From: an uncultured Bacteroides sp. | GTDB taxonomy: Bacteria; Bacteroidota; Bacteroidia; Bacteroidales; Bacteroidaceae | Direction: 5' to 3' | DNA: 64,000 nucleotides | Assembly: GCA_949285075.1 (NCBI GenBank) | Contig: CASDXF010000026.1 | Coordinates: forward strand, 1-64,000 | Shown: positions 9,064 to 17,986 of the stretch, one piece after another | How the letters are laid out: each line of letters starts with the position of its first letter | How positions within the stretch are numbered: position 1 is the stretch's first letter | Notes under the pieces: generated by a model | Told to the model about the DNA's origin: nothing | The model's input: the letters and a program-made list of their open reading frames with translations, nothing else | Database searches by the model: none | Position numbers and translations under genes: made by a program

Positions 9064-9675
9064 TTACTTTTCTTCTTTTGCCGGCAGATATCTCGCATTT
9101 AAGCCTTTGACAATCTCATCAGTAATGTTATAGGCATCATCCGCATACAGCAGATTATCAAGTCCAGTATTGCTGAATATCAGGTTATATCCATGAGACT
9201 TATTATACTCCTTCAAGAAAGCGTTAATCGAATCCCGGAAAAGAAGGTTATTCTTATTGCTCTCCTCCACTAACTCCGCTTGCAAGTTGTTGCTCATTTC
9301 CTGCAAATCCTGCTCCATCTTGAGGAGGTTATTGTATTCGCTCTCGGCCCGCTCCTTTGAGAGGAAGGCGTTGTTCTCTAACTTTTGCTGCCACTCCTGC
9401 TTCTTCTTGGCAAGCTGATTGGCCTCCTTGTTCAGCTTCAAACGAGCGTCCTCACTCTTCTTTATCATCTTCTCGTTCAAGTCTATGCAGAAGTTGTATT
9501 TCGTCAACAACGTATCTATCTCCACATAAGCTACCTTAATTCCTGAAAGTTCCGACGTAGCCGGCTGTTCCGAAACGGACGACACTTGATTATCGGCCTT
9601 ACCCGCACATTGTGAGAATAAAGCGATAAAACCTAACGCCGCTAAACCGTTCGTTAGATAATTCTTCTTATTCAT
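9064..9675 (-). CDS. OmpH/Skp-family periplasmic chaperone-like lipoprotein
   Basis: 203 residues. A lipobox-like FIALFSQC (Cys about residue 23) suggests a lipoprotein. Residues about 46-70 (IKVAYVEIDTLLTKY) form the first strand typical of OmpH/Skp, followed by a long charged coiled coil (about 70-155, rich in K/E/Q) and a C-terminal return to the core (YNLIFSNTGLDNLLYADDAYNI). Skp-type proteins hold unfolded outer-membrane proteins in the periplasm; that role is inferred. It starts 39 bp after the small membrane protein gene on the same strand and ends at a strong hairpin. Confidence 0.85.
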   Translation of the reverse strand: MNKKNYLTNGLAALGFIALFSQCAGKADNQVSSVSEQPATSELSGIKVAYVEIDTLLTKYNFCIDLNEKMIKKSEDARLKLNKEANQLAKKKQEWQQKLENNAFLSKERAESEYNNLLKMEQDLQEMSNNLQAELVEESNKNNLLFRDSINAFLKEYNKSHGYNLIFSNTGLDNLLYADDAYNITDEIVKGLNARYLPAKEEK

Positions 9676-9714
9676 AATTATTTGTGTTTTTATTCGTTTT
9701 CATTGTTTGAAATT

Positions 9715-9921
9715 CTAAAGAGGAGAAAAATGGGACTTCTTCCTCGCCTCCCTATCCTGCGATTGCACACAGTTGATGCCTTTCTTGCGCAACGCTTCAT
9801 TTCCACTTACATGGCTGTTCGGAAATTTCCCATCCTTCGTAAAGAATACTCTGACTCCCAACAATACAATAGAAATAGCAACTATTAACAAAGTTATCAA
9901 TACAGTCTCAAGCATTTCCAT
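9715..9921 (-). CDS. Small conserved membrane protein
   Basis: 68 residues from the ATG at 9921 (66 from 9915). One N-terminal membrane segment (LITLLIVAISIVLLGVRV) followed by a soluble tail containing FPNSHVSGNEALRKKGINC and QSQDREA. I remember this tail from uncharacterised Bacteroidota proteins; no function is known. A TATCTTTG box at 9936-9943 puts the transcript start near 9929, so the longer in-frame extension to 9957 is rejected and the leader is only about 8 nt. It is first in an apparent two-gene operon with the OmpH-like lipoprotein, suggesting an envelope role. Confidence 0.75.
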   Translation of the reverse strand: MEMLETVLITLLIVAISIVLLGVRVFFTKDGKFPNSHVSGNEALRKKGINCVQSQDREARKKSHFSPL

Positions 9922-9935
9922 TATTTTTGTGAGTG

Positions 9936-9943
9936 CAAAGATA
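9936..9943 (-). promoter_or_regulatory. Predicted -7 box of the small-protein/OmpH operon
   Basis: TATCTTTG on the minus strand, 14 bp before the ATG at 9921. It decides the start choice for the small membrane protein. Confidence 0.6.
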
Positions 9944-10049
9944 GACTTTAATAACAAACACGTTTAAAGGAGCCTATCAAATTAACCATATTTAGCAATA
10001 AGAATAACTGAAAAGCAGTCTTCTATTTCAGTTAGAAAAACAAAACAAC

Positions 10050-11510
10050 ATGGAGAAAAAAGATTTAAAGCCAGAGGGCGTATTTAAGTTTTTTGAAGAA
10101 ATCTGTCAAGTGCCGCGTCCCTCCAAGAGAGAAGAAAAGATAATCGCTTACTTAAAGGATTTCGGAGTAAAGTGTCATTTAGAGACTCAAACAGACGCGG
10201 CAGGCAACGTTCTCATAAAGAAAGCGGCTACCCCGGGAAAAGAAAACCTCAAAACGGTCATTCTGCAATCGCACATCGACATGGTTTGCGAAAAGAACAA
10301 TAACGTTACCCACGACTTCCTTAACGACCCCATCGAAACCGAAATAGAAGGAGAATGGTTGAAAGCCAAAGGCACGACACTCGGAGCCGACAACGGCATC
10401 GGCGTGGCTACGGCACTCGCCATACTGGCCGACGACTCAATAGAGCACGGCCCATTGGAATGTCTGTTCACCGTGGACGAGGAGACCGGACTGACCGGCG
10501 CATTCGCATTGCAAGAAGGATTCATGAGCGGAGACATCCTGCTCAACATGGATTCCGAGGACGAAGGGGAAATCTTTATCGGATGTGCGGGAGGTATTGA
10601 TACCGTAGCCGAATTTGCCTATCAAACGGTAGAGGTGCCCGACAACTACTTCTTCTTTAAGATAGAGGTGAAAGGGTTAAAAGGAGGCCATTCCGGCAGC
10701 GACATCCATCTGGGAAGAGGAAACGCCAACAAAATACTGAACCGCTTTCTAAGCCGTATGGCGGACAAGACGGACTTATACCTTTGCGAAATAAACGGGG
10801 GCAACTTGCGCAACGCTATCCCCCGAGAGGCGTACGCAATATGCGCCGTTCCCGAAAGCGCCAAGCATGAAGTGCGCACCGGGCTGAACGTCTTCATCGC
10901 CGAGATAGAGAATGAACTCGCCGTAACCGAACCGGACCTGAAATTAGTTCTCGAATCGGAGTCCTCACGCAAGCAAGCCATCGACCAAGATACGACGACA
11001 CGACTGTTGAAGGCGCTCTACGCGGCTCCTCACGGAGTATACGCCATGAGCCAAGACATACCGGAACTGGTAGAAACCTCTACCAACCTCGCATCCGTCA
11101 AGATGAATCCCAACAACATCATCCGCATTGAAACAAGCCAACGAAGCTCTATTCTGTCAGCGCGCGACAATATGGCTAGCACCGTCCGAGCCGTGTTCTC
11201 TCTGGCCGGAGCCACCGTTATGTCAGGAACAGGGTATCCGGGGTGGAAGCCCAATACGCATTCGGCCATCCTGAAAGTGGCGACGGACTCGTACAAGCGC
11301 TTATTCGACACGGAAGCGAAGATAAAGGCCATACACGCGGGACTGGAATGCGGACTGTTTCTGGACAAGTATCCGGCATTAGACATGATTTCTTTCGGTC
11401 CTACGCTGAGAGGCGTGCACTCCCCGGACGAGCGAATGCTAATCCCCTCGGTAGAGCGATTCTGGAAGCACTTACTTGACATACTCGCGAATGTGCCCGC
11501 AAAGGAATAA
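10050..11510 (+). CDS. pepD: Aminoacyl-histidine dipeptidase (peptidase D, M20C)
   Basis: 486 residues, normal for the family. A cytoplasmic metallopeptidase cleaving Xaa-His and other dipeptides. Metal-site and catalytic motifs are present in order: LQSHIDMVCEK (His, Asp of the first metal), GADNGIGVA (bridging Asp), TVDEETGLTG (catalytic Glu and metal Glu), and AGLECGLF plus SFGPTLRGVHSPDE near the C terminus. A lid/dimerisation domain occupies about 190-385, beginning KIEVKGLKGGHSGSDIH. It overlaps the start of the next gene, implying co-transcription. Confidence 0.95.
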   Translation: MEKKDLKPEGVFKFFEEICQVPRPSKREEKIIAYLKDFGVKCHLETQTDAAGNVLIKKAATPGKENLKTVILQSHIDMVCEKNNNVTHDFLNDPIETEIEGEWLKAKGTTLGADNGIGVATALAILADDSIEHGPLECLFTVDEETGLTGAFALQEGFMSGDILLNMDSEDEGEIFIGCAGGIDTVAEFAYQTVEVPDNYFFFKIEVKGLKGGHSGSDIHLGRGNANKILNRFLSRMADKTDLYLCEINGGNLRNAIPREAYAICAVPESAKHEVRTGLNVFIAEIENELAVTEPDLKLVLESESSRKQAIDQDTTTRLLKALYAAPHGVYAMSQDIPELVETSTNLASVKMNPNNIIRIETSQRSSILSARDNMASTVRAVFSLAGATVMSGTGYPGWKPNTHSAILKVATDSYKRLFDTEAKIKAIHAGLECGLFLDKYPALDMISFGPTLRGVHSPDERMLIPSVERFWKHLLDILANVPAKE

Positions 11511-12645
11511 GAAAAACAGAAGAAGGGAAAAAGATGGAGGTAATCGTGGAAAAGCGGTTACCCTCATCTTTTTTCTTTTTATAACGCTATTTACCACCCG
11601 AGGCTTTGGACAAACGCAGTCCGCACCCGCTGAACGCCGCATTCCCTTCCGGGTAATGGAATGGAACGTGGAGAACTTGTTTGACGTTCAGCACGACTCG
11701 CTAAAGGAGGACATGGAGTTCCTCCCCGATGCCGTCCGGCATTGGAACTACACCAAATACAAGAAAAAGCTAACCGACATCGCCCGGGTTATCGCGGCCG
11801 TGGGCGAATGGACACCGCCCGCCTTAGTCGGACTATGCGAGGTGGAGAACCAACGTGTCCTGAACGACCTGACCTTGTATTCTCCGCTAAAAGCGTTAGG
11901 CTACCGCTACGTCATGACCGACTCACCCGACCTGCGGGGAATAGACGTGGCGCTGCTGTATCAACGGGACGTGTTCAAGCTCTTGTCCTTCCGCTCCATC
12001 CCCATCGCGATACCCAAACGCCAACGCCCCACGAGGGATATTCTGCATGCGAGCGGCCTGCTGCTGACGGGAGACACGTTAGACGTGTTCGTATGCCACT
12101 TCCCTTCCCGCTCGGACGGCGCAAAGGAGTCCGAACCTTACCGAATCCATGCGGCGAGAACCTTACGGGCGGAGGCGGACAGCATATCAAGCGTCCGCAC
12201 GCGTCCGCGGATTATGATTATGGGGGACTTTAACGACTACCCCTCCAACCAGTCCATCCGCAAGGTATTGGAGGCGGGGCCCGTGCCTCTCTCCTCCCCC
12301 GGCTCGCCCTCACCCGTCATTCCCGGCAAGCTCTACCATCTGCTCGCCCGCAAGACAATGGAGAGGCGCGACTACGGCTCCTACAAATATCAGGGCGAAT
12401 GGGGACTGCTCGACCACCTGATAGTCTCGGGTACGCTGCTCGACTCCTCCTCCGATTTTTACACCCACGAGGATAAGGCCGACGTCTACCATCCGCCCTT
12501 CCTCCTTATGGAAGACAAGAAATACGGCGGAAAAGAGCCTTTCCGCACCTACAAGGGAATGAAATATCAGGGAGGCATCAGTGACCACCTTCCGCTTTAC
12601 GTCGATTTCGAGCTTATCCTACGACCCGACTCCATAGCCCCGTAG
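11491..12645 (+). CDS. Secreted endonuclease/exonuclease/phosphatase-family protein
   Basis: 384 residues from the ATG at 11491 (389 from 11476; both overlap pepD). A long basic n-region, a hydrophobic core (VTLIFFLFITLFTT) and GFGQTQ predict export. The EEP fold motifs are all present: VMEWNVENLFD (metal Asn), GLCEVEN (metal Glu), MIMGDFNDYPS (Asp/Asn pair) and GGISDHLPLYV (catalytic Asp-His). Members cleave phosphodiester bonds in nucleic acids or lipids; the substrate here is unknown. A second secreted nuclease lies at 37 kb, so nucleotide or phosphate scavenging is possible. Confidence 0.88.
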   Translation: MCPQRNKKNRRREKDGGNRGKAVTLIFFLFITLFTTRGFGQTQSAPAERRIPFRVMEWNVENLFDVQHDSLKEDMEFLPDAVRHWNYTKYKKKLTDIARVIAAVGEWTPPALVGLCEVENQRVLNDLTLYSPLKALGYRYVMTDSPDLRGIDVALLYQRDVFKLLSFRSIPIAIPKRQRPTRDILHASGLLLTGDTLDVFVCHFPSRSDGAKESEPYRIHAARTLRAEADSISSVRTRPRIMIMGDFNDYPSNQSIRKVLEAGPVPLSSPGSPSPVIPGKLYHLLARKTMERRDYGSYKYQGEWGLLDHLIVSGTLLDSSSDFYTHEDKADVYHPPFLLMEDKKYGGKEPFRTYKGMKYQGGISDHLPLYVDFELILRPDSIAP

Positions 12646-12691
12646 TCCCTCGCTTTACGCTTCAAGGAATTATCGTCAGGGGTGGTATAAA

Positions 12692-12734
12692 AAGAAAGCT
12701 CCCGCAAGCTGTACGAAGCCGCAGGAGCCTTATC
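12692..12734 (-). terminator. Terminator between the EEP and GGGtGRT genes
   Basis: On the minus strand AAGGCTCCTGC pairs imperfectly with GCGGGAGCTTT around a loop that itself pairs weakly, followed by TCTTTTTAT. It would end the GGGtGRT transcript; no plus-strand T run of note. Confidence 0.65.
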
Positions 12735-12753
12735 ATGAAAAGCAAATCTTAGA

Positions 12754-13764
12754 TTACTTATTCAGCGCAGTAGCCACGTCAACGGCGCAAGCTACCGTAC
12801 AACCTACCATCGGGTTGTTACCGATTCCGAGGAATCCCATCATCTCAACGTGAGCGGGAACCGATGAAGAGCCGGCGAACTGAGCGTCGCTGTGCATACG
12901 GCCCATCGTGTCGGTCATACCGTAAGAAGCAGGACCTGCGGCCATATTGTCCGGGTGAAGCGTACGGCCTGTACCGCCACCGGAAGCTACCGAGAAGTAA
13001 GGCTTGCCCGCAAGCACGCGCTCCTTCTTGTAAGTACCCGCTACCGGGTGTTGGAAACGGGTCGGGTTCGTAGAGTTACCCGTGATGGACACGTCTACGC
13101 CCTCTTTCCACATGATAGCCACGCCTTCGCGCACGTCGTCGGCACCGTAGCATTTCACCTTAGCGCGGGGACCGTCCGAGTAAGCGATTTCACGAACTAC
13201 CTTCAACTCGCCCGTATAGTAGTCGAACTGAGTCTGAACGTAAGTGAACCCGTTGATACGGGAAATAATCTGCGCGGCGTCCTTGCCCAGACCGTTCAGG
13301 ATGCAACGCAACGGCTCCTTACGAACCTTGTCGGCCTTAGCCGCGATTTTGATGGCGCCTTCAGCGGCGGCGAAAGACTCGTGACCCGCCAAGAAAGCGA
13401 AACACTTCGTCTCCTCGCGCAGCAACATGGCGGCGAGGTTACCGTGACCGAGACCTACCTTACGGTCATCGGCAACAGAACCCGGGATACAGAACGACTG
13501 CAAGCCGATACCGATAGCCTCGGCAGCGTCGGCGGCGTTCTTGCAACCCTTCTTTATAGCGATGGCGCAACCTACCACGTAGGCCCACTTCGCATTCTCG
13601 AAACAGATAGGCTGAGTCTCCTCACACGTTTTATAAGGATCGAGACCGTAAGACTCGCAGATAGCGTTCGCCTCTTCGATGTCTTTGATGCCGTTAGCGT
13701 TCAGCGCGGCTAATATTTGTTTGATACGGCGGTCTTGGCTTTCAAATTTCACTTCTCTAATCAT
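12754..13764 (-). CDS. GGGtGRT protein
   Basis: 336 residues, named after its signature, seen here as ASGGGTGRTLHPDNMAAG (about residue 269). I know the family from anaerobic bacteria as a conserved partner of a NifU/IscU-like scaffold, exactly the arrangement here. Its biochemical role is not established. Several Cys residues (AICESYGLDPYKTCEETQPIC near residues 44-65, C136 in ETKCFAF, C327 region VGCTVACAVD) could bind metal, which is inference. It lies 20 bp after the scaffold gene and ends near a terminator. Confidence 0.85.
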   Translation of the reverse strand: MIREVKFESQDRRIKQILAALNANGIKDIEEANAICESYGLDPYKTCEETQPICFENAKWAYVVGCAIAIKKGCKNAADAAEAIGIGLQSFCIPGSVADDRKVGLGHGNLAAMLLREETKCFAFLAGHESFAAAEGAIKIAAKADKVRKEPLRCILNGLGKDAAQIISRINGFTYVQTQFDYYTGELKVVREIAYSDGPRAKVKCYGADDVREGVAIMWKEGVDVSITGNSTNPTRFQHPVAGTYKKERVLAGKPYFSVASGGGTGRTLHPDNMAAGPASYGMTDTMGRMHSDAQFAGSSSVPAHVEMMGFLGIGNNPMVGCTVACAVDVATALNK

Positions 13765-13784
13765 AGTTTCTTCCTCCTTATAAT

Positions 13785-14486
13785 TTATTCTTGACGTGGA
13801 TCAATGTATTTAACTGCGCCCTGCTCGGCGGTGAAGCGTCCGTAAGTGCCCGTCACTTTCTTCAGAGCCTCGTTAGCGTCCGTTCCCTTCTTAATCTCGT
13901 CCATGAACTTGCCAAGATGAACAAACTCGTAGCCGCAGATTTCGTCGTTCTTGTCCAGAGCGATGGTCTTAATGTATCCCTCGGCCATTTCCAGATAGCG
14001 CGGGCCCTTAGCCAACGTTCCGTACAGCGTACCTACTTGGCTACGCAATCCCTTGCCCAAGTCTTCCAGACCGGCGCCAATCATCAGACCGCCTTCTGAG
14101 AAAGCCGACTGCGTACGGCCGTACACAATCTGCAAGAAAAGCTCACGCATCGCAGTGTTAATCGCGTCGCAAACCAAGTCCGTATTCAACGCCTCAAGGA
14201 TAGTCTTTCCCGGAAGAATCTCGGAAGCCATAGCCGCGGAGTGAGTCATACCGGAACATCCGATAGTCTCAACCAGAGCCTCTTGGATAACGCCTTCCTT
14301 AACGTTCAGCGTCAGCTTGCAAGCGCCTTGCTGAGGAGCGCACCAACCAATACCGTGCGTCAAACCTGAAATATCAACGATTTCTTTCGATTTTACCCAC
14401 TTGCCTTCTTCGGGTATGGGAGCCGGCCCGTGATTAGGACCCTTCTTTACAACACACATGTGTTCCACTTCGTGTGAATAAGTCAT
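13785..14486 (-). CDS. Iron-sulfur cluster assembly scaffold (NifU/IscU-like)
   Basis: 233 residues. The N-terminal half resembles the IscU/NifU scaffold: a Cys in GIGWCAPQQGACKLTLNV (about residues 47-57) and GCSGMTHSAAMASEILPGKT (about 77-96) match the family's Cys-bearing loop and following helix. The C-terminal part (LGKFMDEIKKGTDANEALKK) is an extension not in classical IscU. Such scaffolds receive sulfur from a desulfurase, which is not in this window. It is first in a two-gene operon with the GGGtGRT protein, with a TAACTTTG promoter box at 14546 and an inverted repeat over the predicted start point. Confidence 0.82.
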   Translation of the reverse strand: MTYSHEVEHMCVVKKGPNHGPAPIPEEGKWVKSKEIVDISGLTHGIGWCAPQQGACKLTLNVKEGVIQEALVETIGCSGMTHSAAMASEILPGKTILEALNTDLVCDAINTAMRELFLQIVYGRTQSAFSEGGLMIGAGLEDLGKGLRSQVGTLYGTLAKGPRYLEMAEGYIKTIALDKNDEICGYEFVHLGKFMDEIKKGTDANEALKKVTGTYGRFTAEQGAVKYIDPRQE

Positions 14487-14525
14487 AATTAGCTCTTTTT
14501 TAGTGATAAATTAAAATACGTAGCT

Positions 14526-14541
14526 CGATTTCGTTAAATCG
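14526..14541. promoter_or_regulatory. Inverted repeat at the Fe-S operon start point
   Basis: CGATTT-CGTT-AAATCG, flanked by CT and CT/GC bases that extend the symmetry slightly. It sits directly downstream of the -7 box and spans the predicted transcription start, where a bound repressor would block initiation. Redox or iron control is a guess from the genes. Confidence 0.4.
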
Positions 14542-14545
14542 CTCG

Positions 14546-14553
14546 CAAAGTTA
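14546..14553 (-). promoter_or_regulatory. Predicted -7 box of the scaffold/GGGtGRT operon
   Basis: TAACTTTG on the minus strand fits TAnnTTTG; leader of roughly 53 nt to the ATG at 14486. Confidence 0.55.
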
Positions 14554-14742
14554 GCTGATTTATTTGTTTTTTCAAATCGCCGTTTATTACTTTTTTATGA
14601 AAAGGAAAGGCCTTCCCGCATTTTGCAAAGCCGAGTTTGCATTTGCGGGAGAGCGCGCCGCCGCCAATCGCTCCGCCACACGGAACGGAGGTTCAAGGCA
14701 GGCCCGCCCGCATAGGAAGGAGACGGCAAGAAGCCCAAAGAT

Positions 14743-15299
14743 GAAAAACAGACCATGCTGAAAAACGGCACATTTTATGCACTCAGCGACGCGATAATTC
14801 CGACCGGAGTACGGCCCAATCGAAAAGAACGCATAGAATCGACGTTAGCGAAATTCAGGATGTCAGCGAATCAGGCGTTAGACTGACACACTTGTCGTTT
14901 CAACGTCCGTTTCGTTTCCTATTGCGCAAAGATAAGCCCGTATCGCATAATAAGGACAGATTCACTTCGTCTGAAAAACGAGAGCCGTTAGAAGCTAAAA
15001 AACGTGAAAATACCGTCCGATTTCCCCCAAAGGGCATTCTTCATTCTCCATTCTCAATTTTTCATTTATTGGACGGGGCTACGGCTCACGAGAAATAGGG
15101 CGGCGGCTCGTGAGCGACAGGGCCGGAGCTTGCGAGCCGCCGCCCTTCGCGACCTCCTTATAACGGCTTCGGAATGAATAAACGGGCAGTTTTATGCAAA
15201 AAAGCGTGGCTTTTATGCAGTTTTTATGCAGCCCCGACGCTAAAAGCGGAACGCCGGACAGATTTCTTTTCGAGGAAAATCTTAAAAACAGCACATTTT
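14743..15299 (+). repeat. Dispersed repeat, copy 2
   Basis: 557 bp, most similar to copy 5 along its whole length. Left end AAAAACAGACCATGCTGAAA, right end CGAGGAAAATCTTAAAAACA then GCACATTTT. Inside are GCGATAATTCCGACCGGAGT, GACGTTAGCGAAATTCAGGA, TTAGAAGCTAAAAAACGT, a G/C-rich block with alternating GGCTCACGAG and CTCGTGAGC words (15076-15155), and a short tandem run of TTTTTATGCAG words near 15188-15233. No supported ORF. It lies between the Fe-S scaffold (divergent) and the DMP19 gene, whose start is 210 bp beyond its right end. Confidence 0.85.
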
Positions 15300-15460
15300 G
15301 CCGGGTTATCTTCGGGGCCGCTCTCCCCTGCCCCGACCCGCCTCGAAAGCCCCCTCCAAAGCGAGCGGAAGAGACTGTCCCAACCCTCTCCAAAAATCTG
15401 ACTAAAGTACCTAAAACGCAAAATTCAGGACGGCCCGTAGGCTGAGTTGAATAAAATTCG

Positions 15461-15468
15461 TAGCTTTG
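15461..15468 (+). promoter_or_regulatory. Predicted -7 box for the DMP19 gene
   Basis: TAGCTTTG, fitting TAnnTTTG, 41 bp before the ATG at 15510. It lies outside the dispersed repeat. Confidence 0.5.
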
Positions 15469-15509
15469 TCAGCGAACTCGGTAGCGCAACACCGCGCTAT
15501 ATATAATAT

Positions 15510-16019
15510 ATGTATAGAATGATAGAAGTTACAGACACGGCCCTGCGGAAAGCGGCGGAAGGAGGAATGGACGAATTTATCCAAGTTTTCACAGACAAGT
15601 ATAAGGAGGTCATTGGAGGCGAACTGACGGCGGAGTCAATGCCCCTGCTGACGGGTGAACAGCACTCGCTGCTCGCCTACCAGATTTTCCGCGACGAGAT
15701 GATGGACGGCGGCTTCTGCCAGTTGATTCAGAACGGCTATGGGGGATATATTTTCGACAATCCTTTCGCCCGGGTCATGCGACTGTGGGGGGCGAAGGAG
15801 TTTTCCAAGCTGCTGTATAAGGCCAAGAAGATATACGACGCTCACCGCAAGGACCTTGAACGGGAGCGAACGGACGAGGAGTTTATGGCGATGTACGAAG
15901 AGTATGAACAGTTTGACGACTTGGAGGATGAGTTTATAGAGACGGAAGAGCAGGTGACGGCGACAATCGCCTCCTACGTGGACGAGCATCTGGAGCTTTT
16001 CGCGAAAATAGTGCAATAA
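15510..16019 (+). CDS. DMP19-family (DUF4375) protein
   Basis: 169 residues, acidic and predicted soluble and cytoplasmic. The segment LLTGEQHSLLAYQIFRDEMMDGGFCQLIQNGYG is characteristic of the DMP19/DUF4375 fold, recalled as a DNA-mimic family in Neisseria; whether this member mimics DNA is unknown. The strongly acidic C terminus (EEYEQFDDLEDEFIETEEQ) fits such a role but proves nothing. An ATG three codons downstream is an alternative start. It follows dispersed-repeat copy 2 and a TAGCTTTG box. Confidence 0.75.
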   Translation: MYRMIEVTDTALRKAAEGGMDEFIQVFTDKYKEVIGGELTAESMPLLTGEQHSLLAYQIFRDEMMDGGFCQLIQNGYGGYIFDNPFARVMRLWGAKEFSKLLYKAKKIYDAHRKDLERERTDEEFMAMYEEYEQFDDLEDEFIETEEQVTATIASYVDEHLELFAKIVQ

Positions 16020-16071
16020 GGGTGCAGTATTTTTTCACCTTTTGCGTTTAATTAGTGTTATTCAAAATTCA

Positions 16072-16079
16072 TATCTTTG
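16072..16079 (+). promoter_or_regulatory. Predicted -7 box for the NigD-like operon
   Basis: TATCTTTG, 23 bp before the ATG at 16103, arguing against the longer in-frame start at 16055. It probably also drives Yip1, smpB and metH. Confidence 0.6.
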
Positions 16080-16102
16080 CAAAACCAAAAAACAACCTAT
16101 TT

Positions 16103-16900
16103 ATGAGACAAATGAAATCTACTATTCTGGCAGTTTTGATGACCATGACATTTGGCGTTTCCATAACCTCCTGCATGGATGAAGAGAACAGCACTTTGGG
16201 AAGCGTAATGTACGAATATGTGCGAGTGAACGACGAGTTTCCAATTACCTTTACGAACCGGAACGGGGTGAAGCTGACGCCGACCACGAGCATCATCGGC
16301 GAGACAAAGGATATGGCCGTAATCTCTTATTACTATGATATGTCTAAGGTAACGGAGACGACCACAGAGGTGCCCATCATTTTCGGAACCGGCAACTCGC
16401 CCTACTACTTTGACATAAGCCAAATAGAAAAATCCGCCTCAGAAGAGGAGGACACTCCGATTATTACTTTGGAACCGGATTTGGGTATAGCTGACTATTA
16501 CAGTTATCCACTTTACGGTTCATTGTTCGATAGCAACACATTGGTGCTTCCGGTGGCCTACAAGTCAAAGACCTACACTGACGAAGACGATTACAATGCG
16601 GAAAAGGCGCTGCACACCTTTAGCCTAATATGCAACCCGGAAACGGACTTCGACGGGACGACATTGACACTGCATCTGCAATACTACCTCGCTACAAACG
16701 GGGAAGAAGTGGACAGAACGGACAACTACATTGAGTTCAAGGCTTATGACTTGTCTTCCATCCTAAATCAGATTTCGGGAACTCCCACCAAAATACGAGT
16801 TTTGACTAATGAATATATGGACTCAAATAACTCCGGCTCAACGACAACGAAGGAGAATACATACGAGTACGACTATAACTTTAACGGCATTAATTGGTAA
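16103..16900 (+). CDS. NigD-like lipoprotein
   Basis: 265 residues from the ATG at 16103. A signal sequence ends in a lipobox (GVSITSC, Cys about 24), so it is probably a lipoprotein. An N-terminal OB-like strand region (GSVMYEYVRVNDEFPITFTNRNGVKLTP) and a C-terminal beta-sandwich (HTFSLICNPETDFDGTTLTL) match the Bacteroidales NigD-like family, of unknown function. The Yip1 gene starts 3 bp after the stop, so the two are likely translated from one message. Confidence 0.82.
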   Translation: MRQMKSTILAVLMTMTFGVSITSCMDEENSTLGSVMYEYVRVNDEFPITFTNRNGVKLTPTTSIIGETKDMAVISYYYDMSKVTETTTEVPIIFGTGNSPYYFDISQIEKSASEEEDTPIITLEPDLGIADYYSYPLYGSLFDSNTLVLPVAYKSKTYTDEDDYNAEKALHTFSLICNPETDFDGTTLTLHLQYYLATNGEEVDRTDNYIEFKAYDLSSILNQISGTPTKIRVLTNEYMDSNNSGSTTTKENTYEYDYNFNGINW

Positions 16901-16903
16901 GAC

Positions 16904-17479
16904 TTGAACTATAAAGAGTTATTCAACATAGCGATGAAACTGGTTTCCTCCCCGGCTAAGGCTTGGGAGGAAATCTCCGTAGAACGGGATAGGCGAAAGG
17001 TCTATATGGCTTTCGTCTATCCCATGATTGGCTTATGCGGCCTGTCTGTCTTCATCGGCTCGCTGCTGACCAACGGATGGGGAGGCCCCCAGAGTTTCCA
17101 GATAGCCATGACCAACTGTTGCGCCGTGGCCGTATCGCTATTCGGCGGCTACTTTCTGGCCGCATACATCATCAACGAAATGGGGGTCAAGATGTTCGGC
17201 CTGTCCTCTAACATGGCGTTAGCCCAACAGTTCGCAGGCTACGCACTTGTCGTCCCCTTTCTGCTGCAAATAGTCACGGGACTGCTGTCCGACTTCAGAA
17301 TCATCGCTTGGCTTTTGCAGTTCTATATTGTCTATATCGTGTGGGAAGGCAGCCCCATCATGATGAAGGTGGAGGAAAAGAACCGATTGCGCTACACGCT
17401 ACTCTCCTCTATTCTGCTTATGCTGTGTCCGGCAATCATCCAACTGCTGTTCAACAAGCTGACAACTATACTCAATTAG
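16904..17479 (+). CDS. Yip1-domain membrane protein
   Basis: 191 residues with about five membrane segments. The N terminus [20 protein letters not shown] is the usual opening of Bacteroidota Yip1-family proteins, and this start requires a TTG initiator at 16904; the first in-frame ATG (16934) would remove that conserved block. Function in bacteria is unknown. It sits 3 bp after the NigD-like gene and 52 bp before smpB. The TTG start plus tight spacing suggests translational coupling. Confidence 0.75.
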   Translation: MNYKELFNIAMKLVSSPAKAWEEISVERDRRKVYMAFVYPMIGLCGLSVFIGSLLTNGWGGPQSFQIAMTNCCAVAVSLFGGYFLAAYIINEMGVKMFGLSSNMALAQQFAGYALVVPFLLQIVTGLLSDFRIIAWLLQFYIVYIVWEGSPIMMKVEEKNRLRYTLLSSILLMLCPAIIQLLFNKLTTILN

Positions 17480-17531
17480 GCGACGACAGCCGCCCCAACG
17501 TCTCACGACCAAATATATAACACAACGAAGA

Positions 17532-17984
17532 ATGAAACAAGCTCCTATAAACATAAAGAACAAGCGCGCCACGTTCGACTATATACTGGTAGACACCTAC
17601 ACGGCGGGCATCGTACTGACCGGCACGGAAATAAAGTCCATCCGTCAAGGCAAGGCCAGTCTGGTAGACACATTTTGCTACTTCGTAAAAGGAGAACTGT
17701 GGGTGAAGAATATGCACGTGGCGGAATACTTCTACGGCTCGTACAACAACCATACGGCACGGAGAGACCGGAAACTGCTGTTGAACAAGAAGGAGTTGGA
17801 CAAGCTTCAAAGAGGAACGAAAGACCCCGGTTTCACCATCGTCCCCGTGCGTCTGTTCATCAATGAGAAAGGGTTGGCCAAGTTGGTCGTGGCCTTAGCG
17901 AAGGGTAAAAAGGAGTATGACAAGAGAGAGTCCCTGAAGGAAAAGGACGACCGCCGCGAAATGGCGAGAATGTTTAAACGATAA
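17532..17984 (+). CDS. smpB: SsrA-binding protein SmpB
   Basis: 150 residues, full length. SmpB binds tmRNA and delivers it to stalled ribosomes for trans-translation. The conserved core [21 protein letters not shown], the [18 protein letters not shown] block and the basic C-terminal tail ([15 protein letters not shown]) that reaches into the mRNA channel are all visible. metH begins 2 bp after the stop, a tight smpB-metH pairing. No tmRNA gene was recognised in the window. Confidence 0.96.
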   Translation: MKQAPINIKNKRATFDYILVDTYTAGIVLTGTEIKSIRQGKASLVDTFCYFVKGELWVKNMHVAEYFYGSYNNHTARRDRKLLLNKKELDKLQRGTKDPGFTIVPVRLFINEKGLAKLVVALAKGKKEYDKRESLKEKDDRREMARMFKR

Positions 17985-17986
17985 GT

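Noticed and set aside
12892-13713. 273-codon plus-strand open frame
   Set aside because: Lies opposite the GGGtGRT gene; no motif and no promoter.
15079-15445. Overlapping open frames of 65-104 codons in and after repeat copy 2
   Set aside because: Interrupted at other positions in copies 3-5; no shared peptide across copies, so the element is treated as non-coding.
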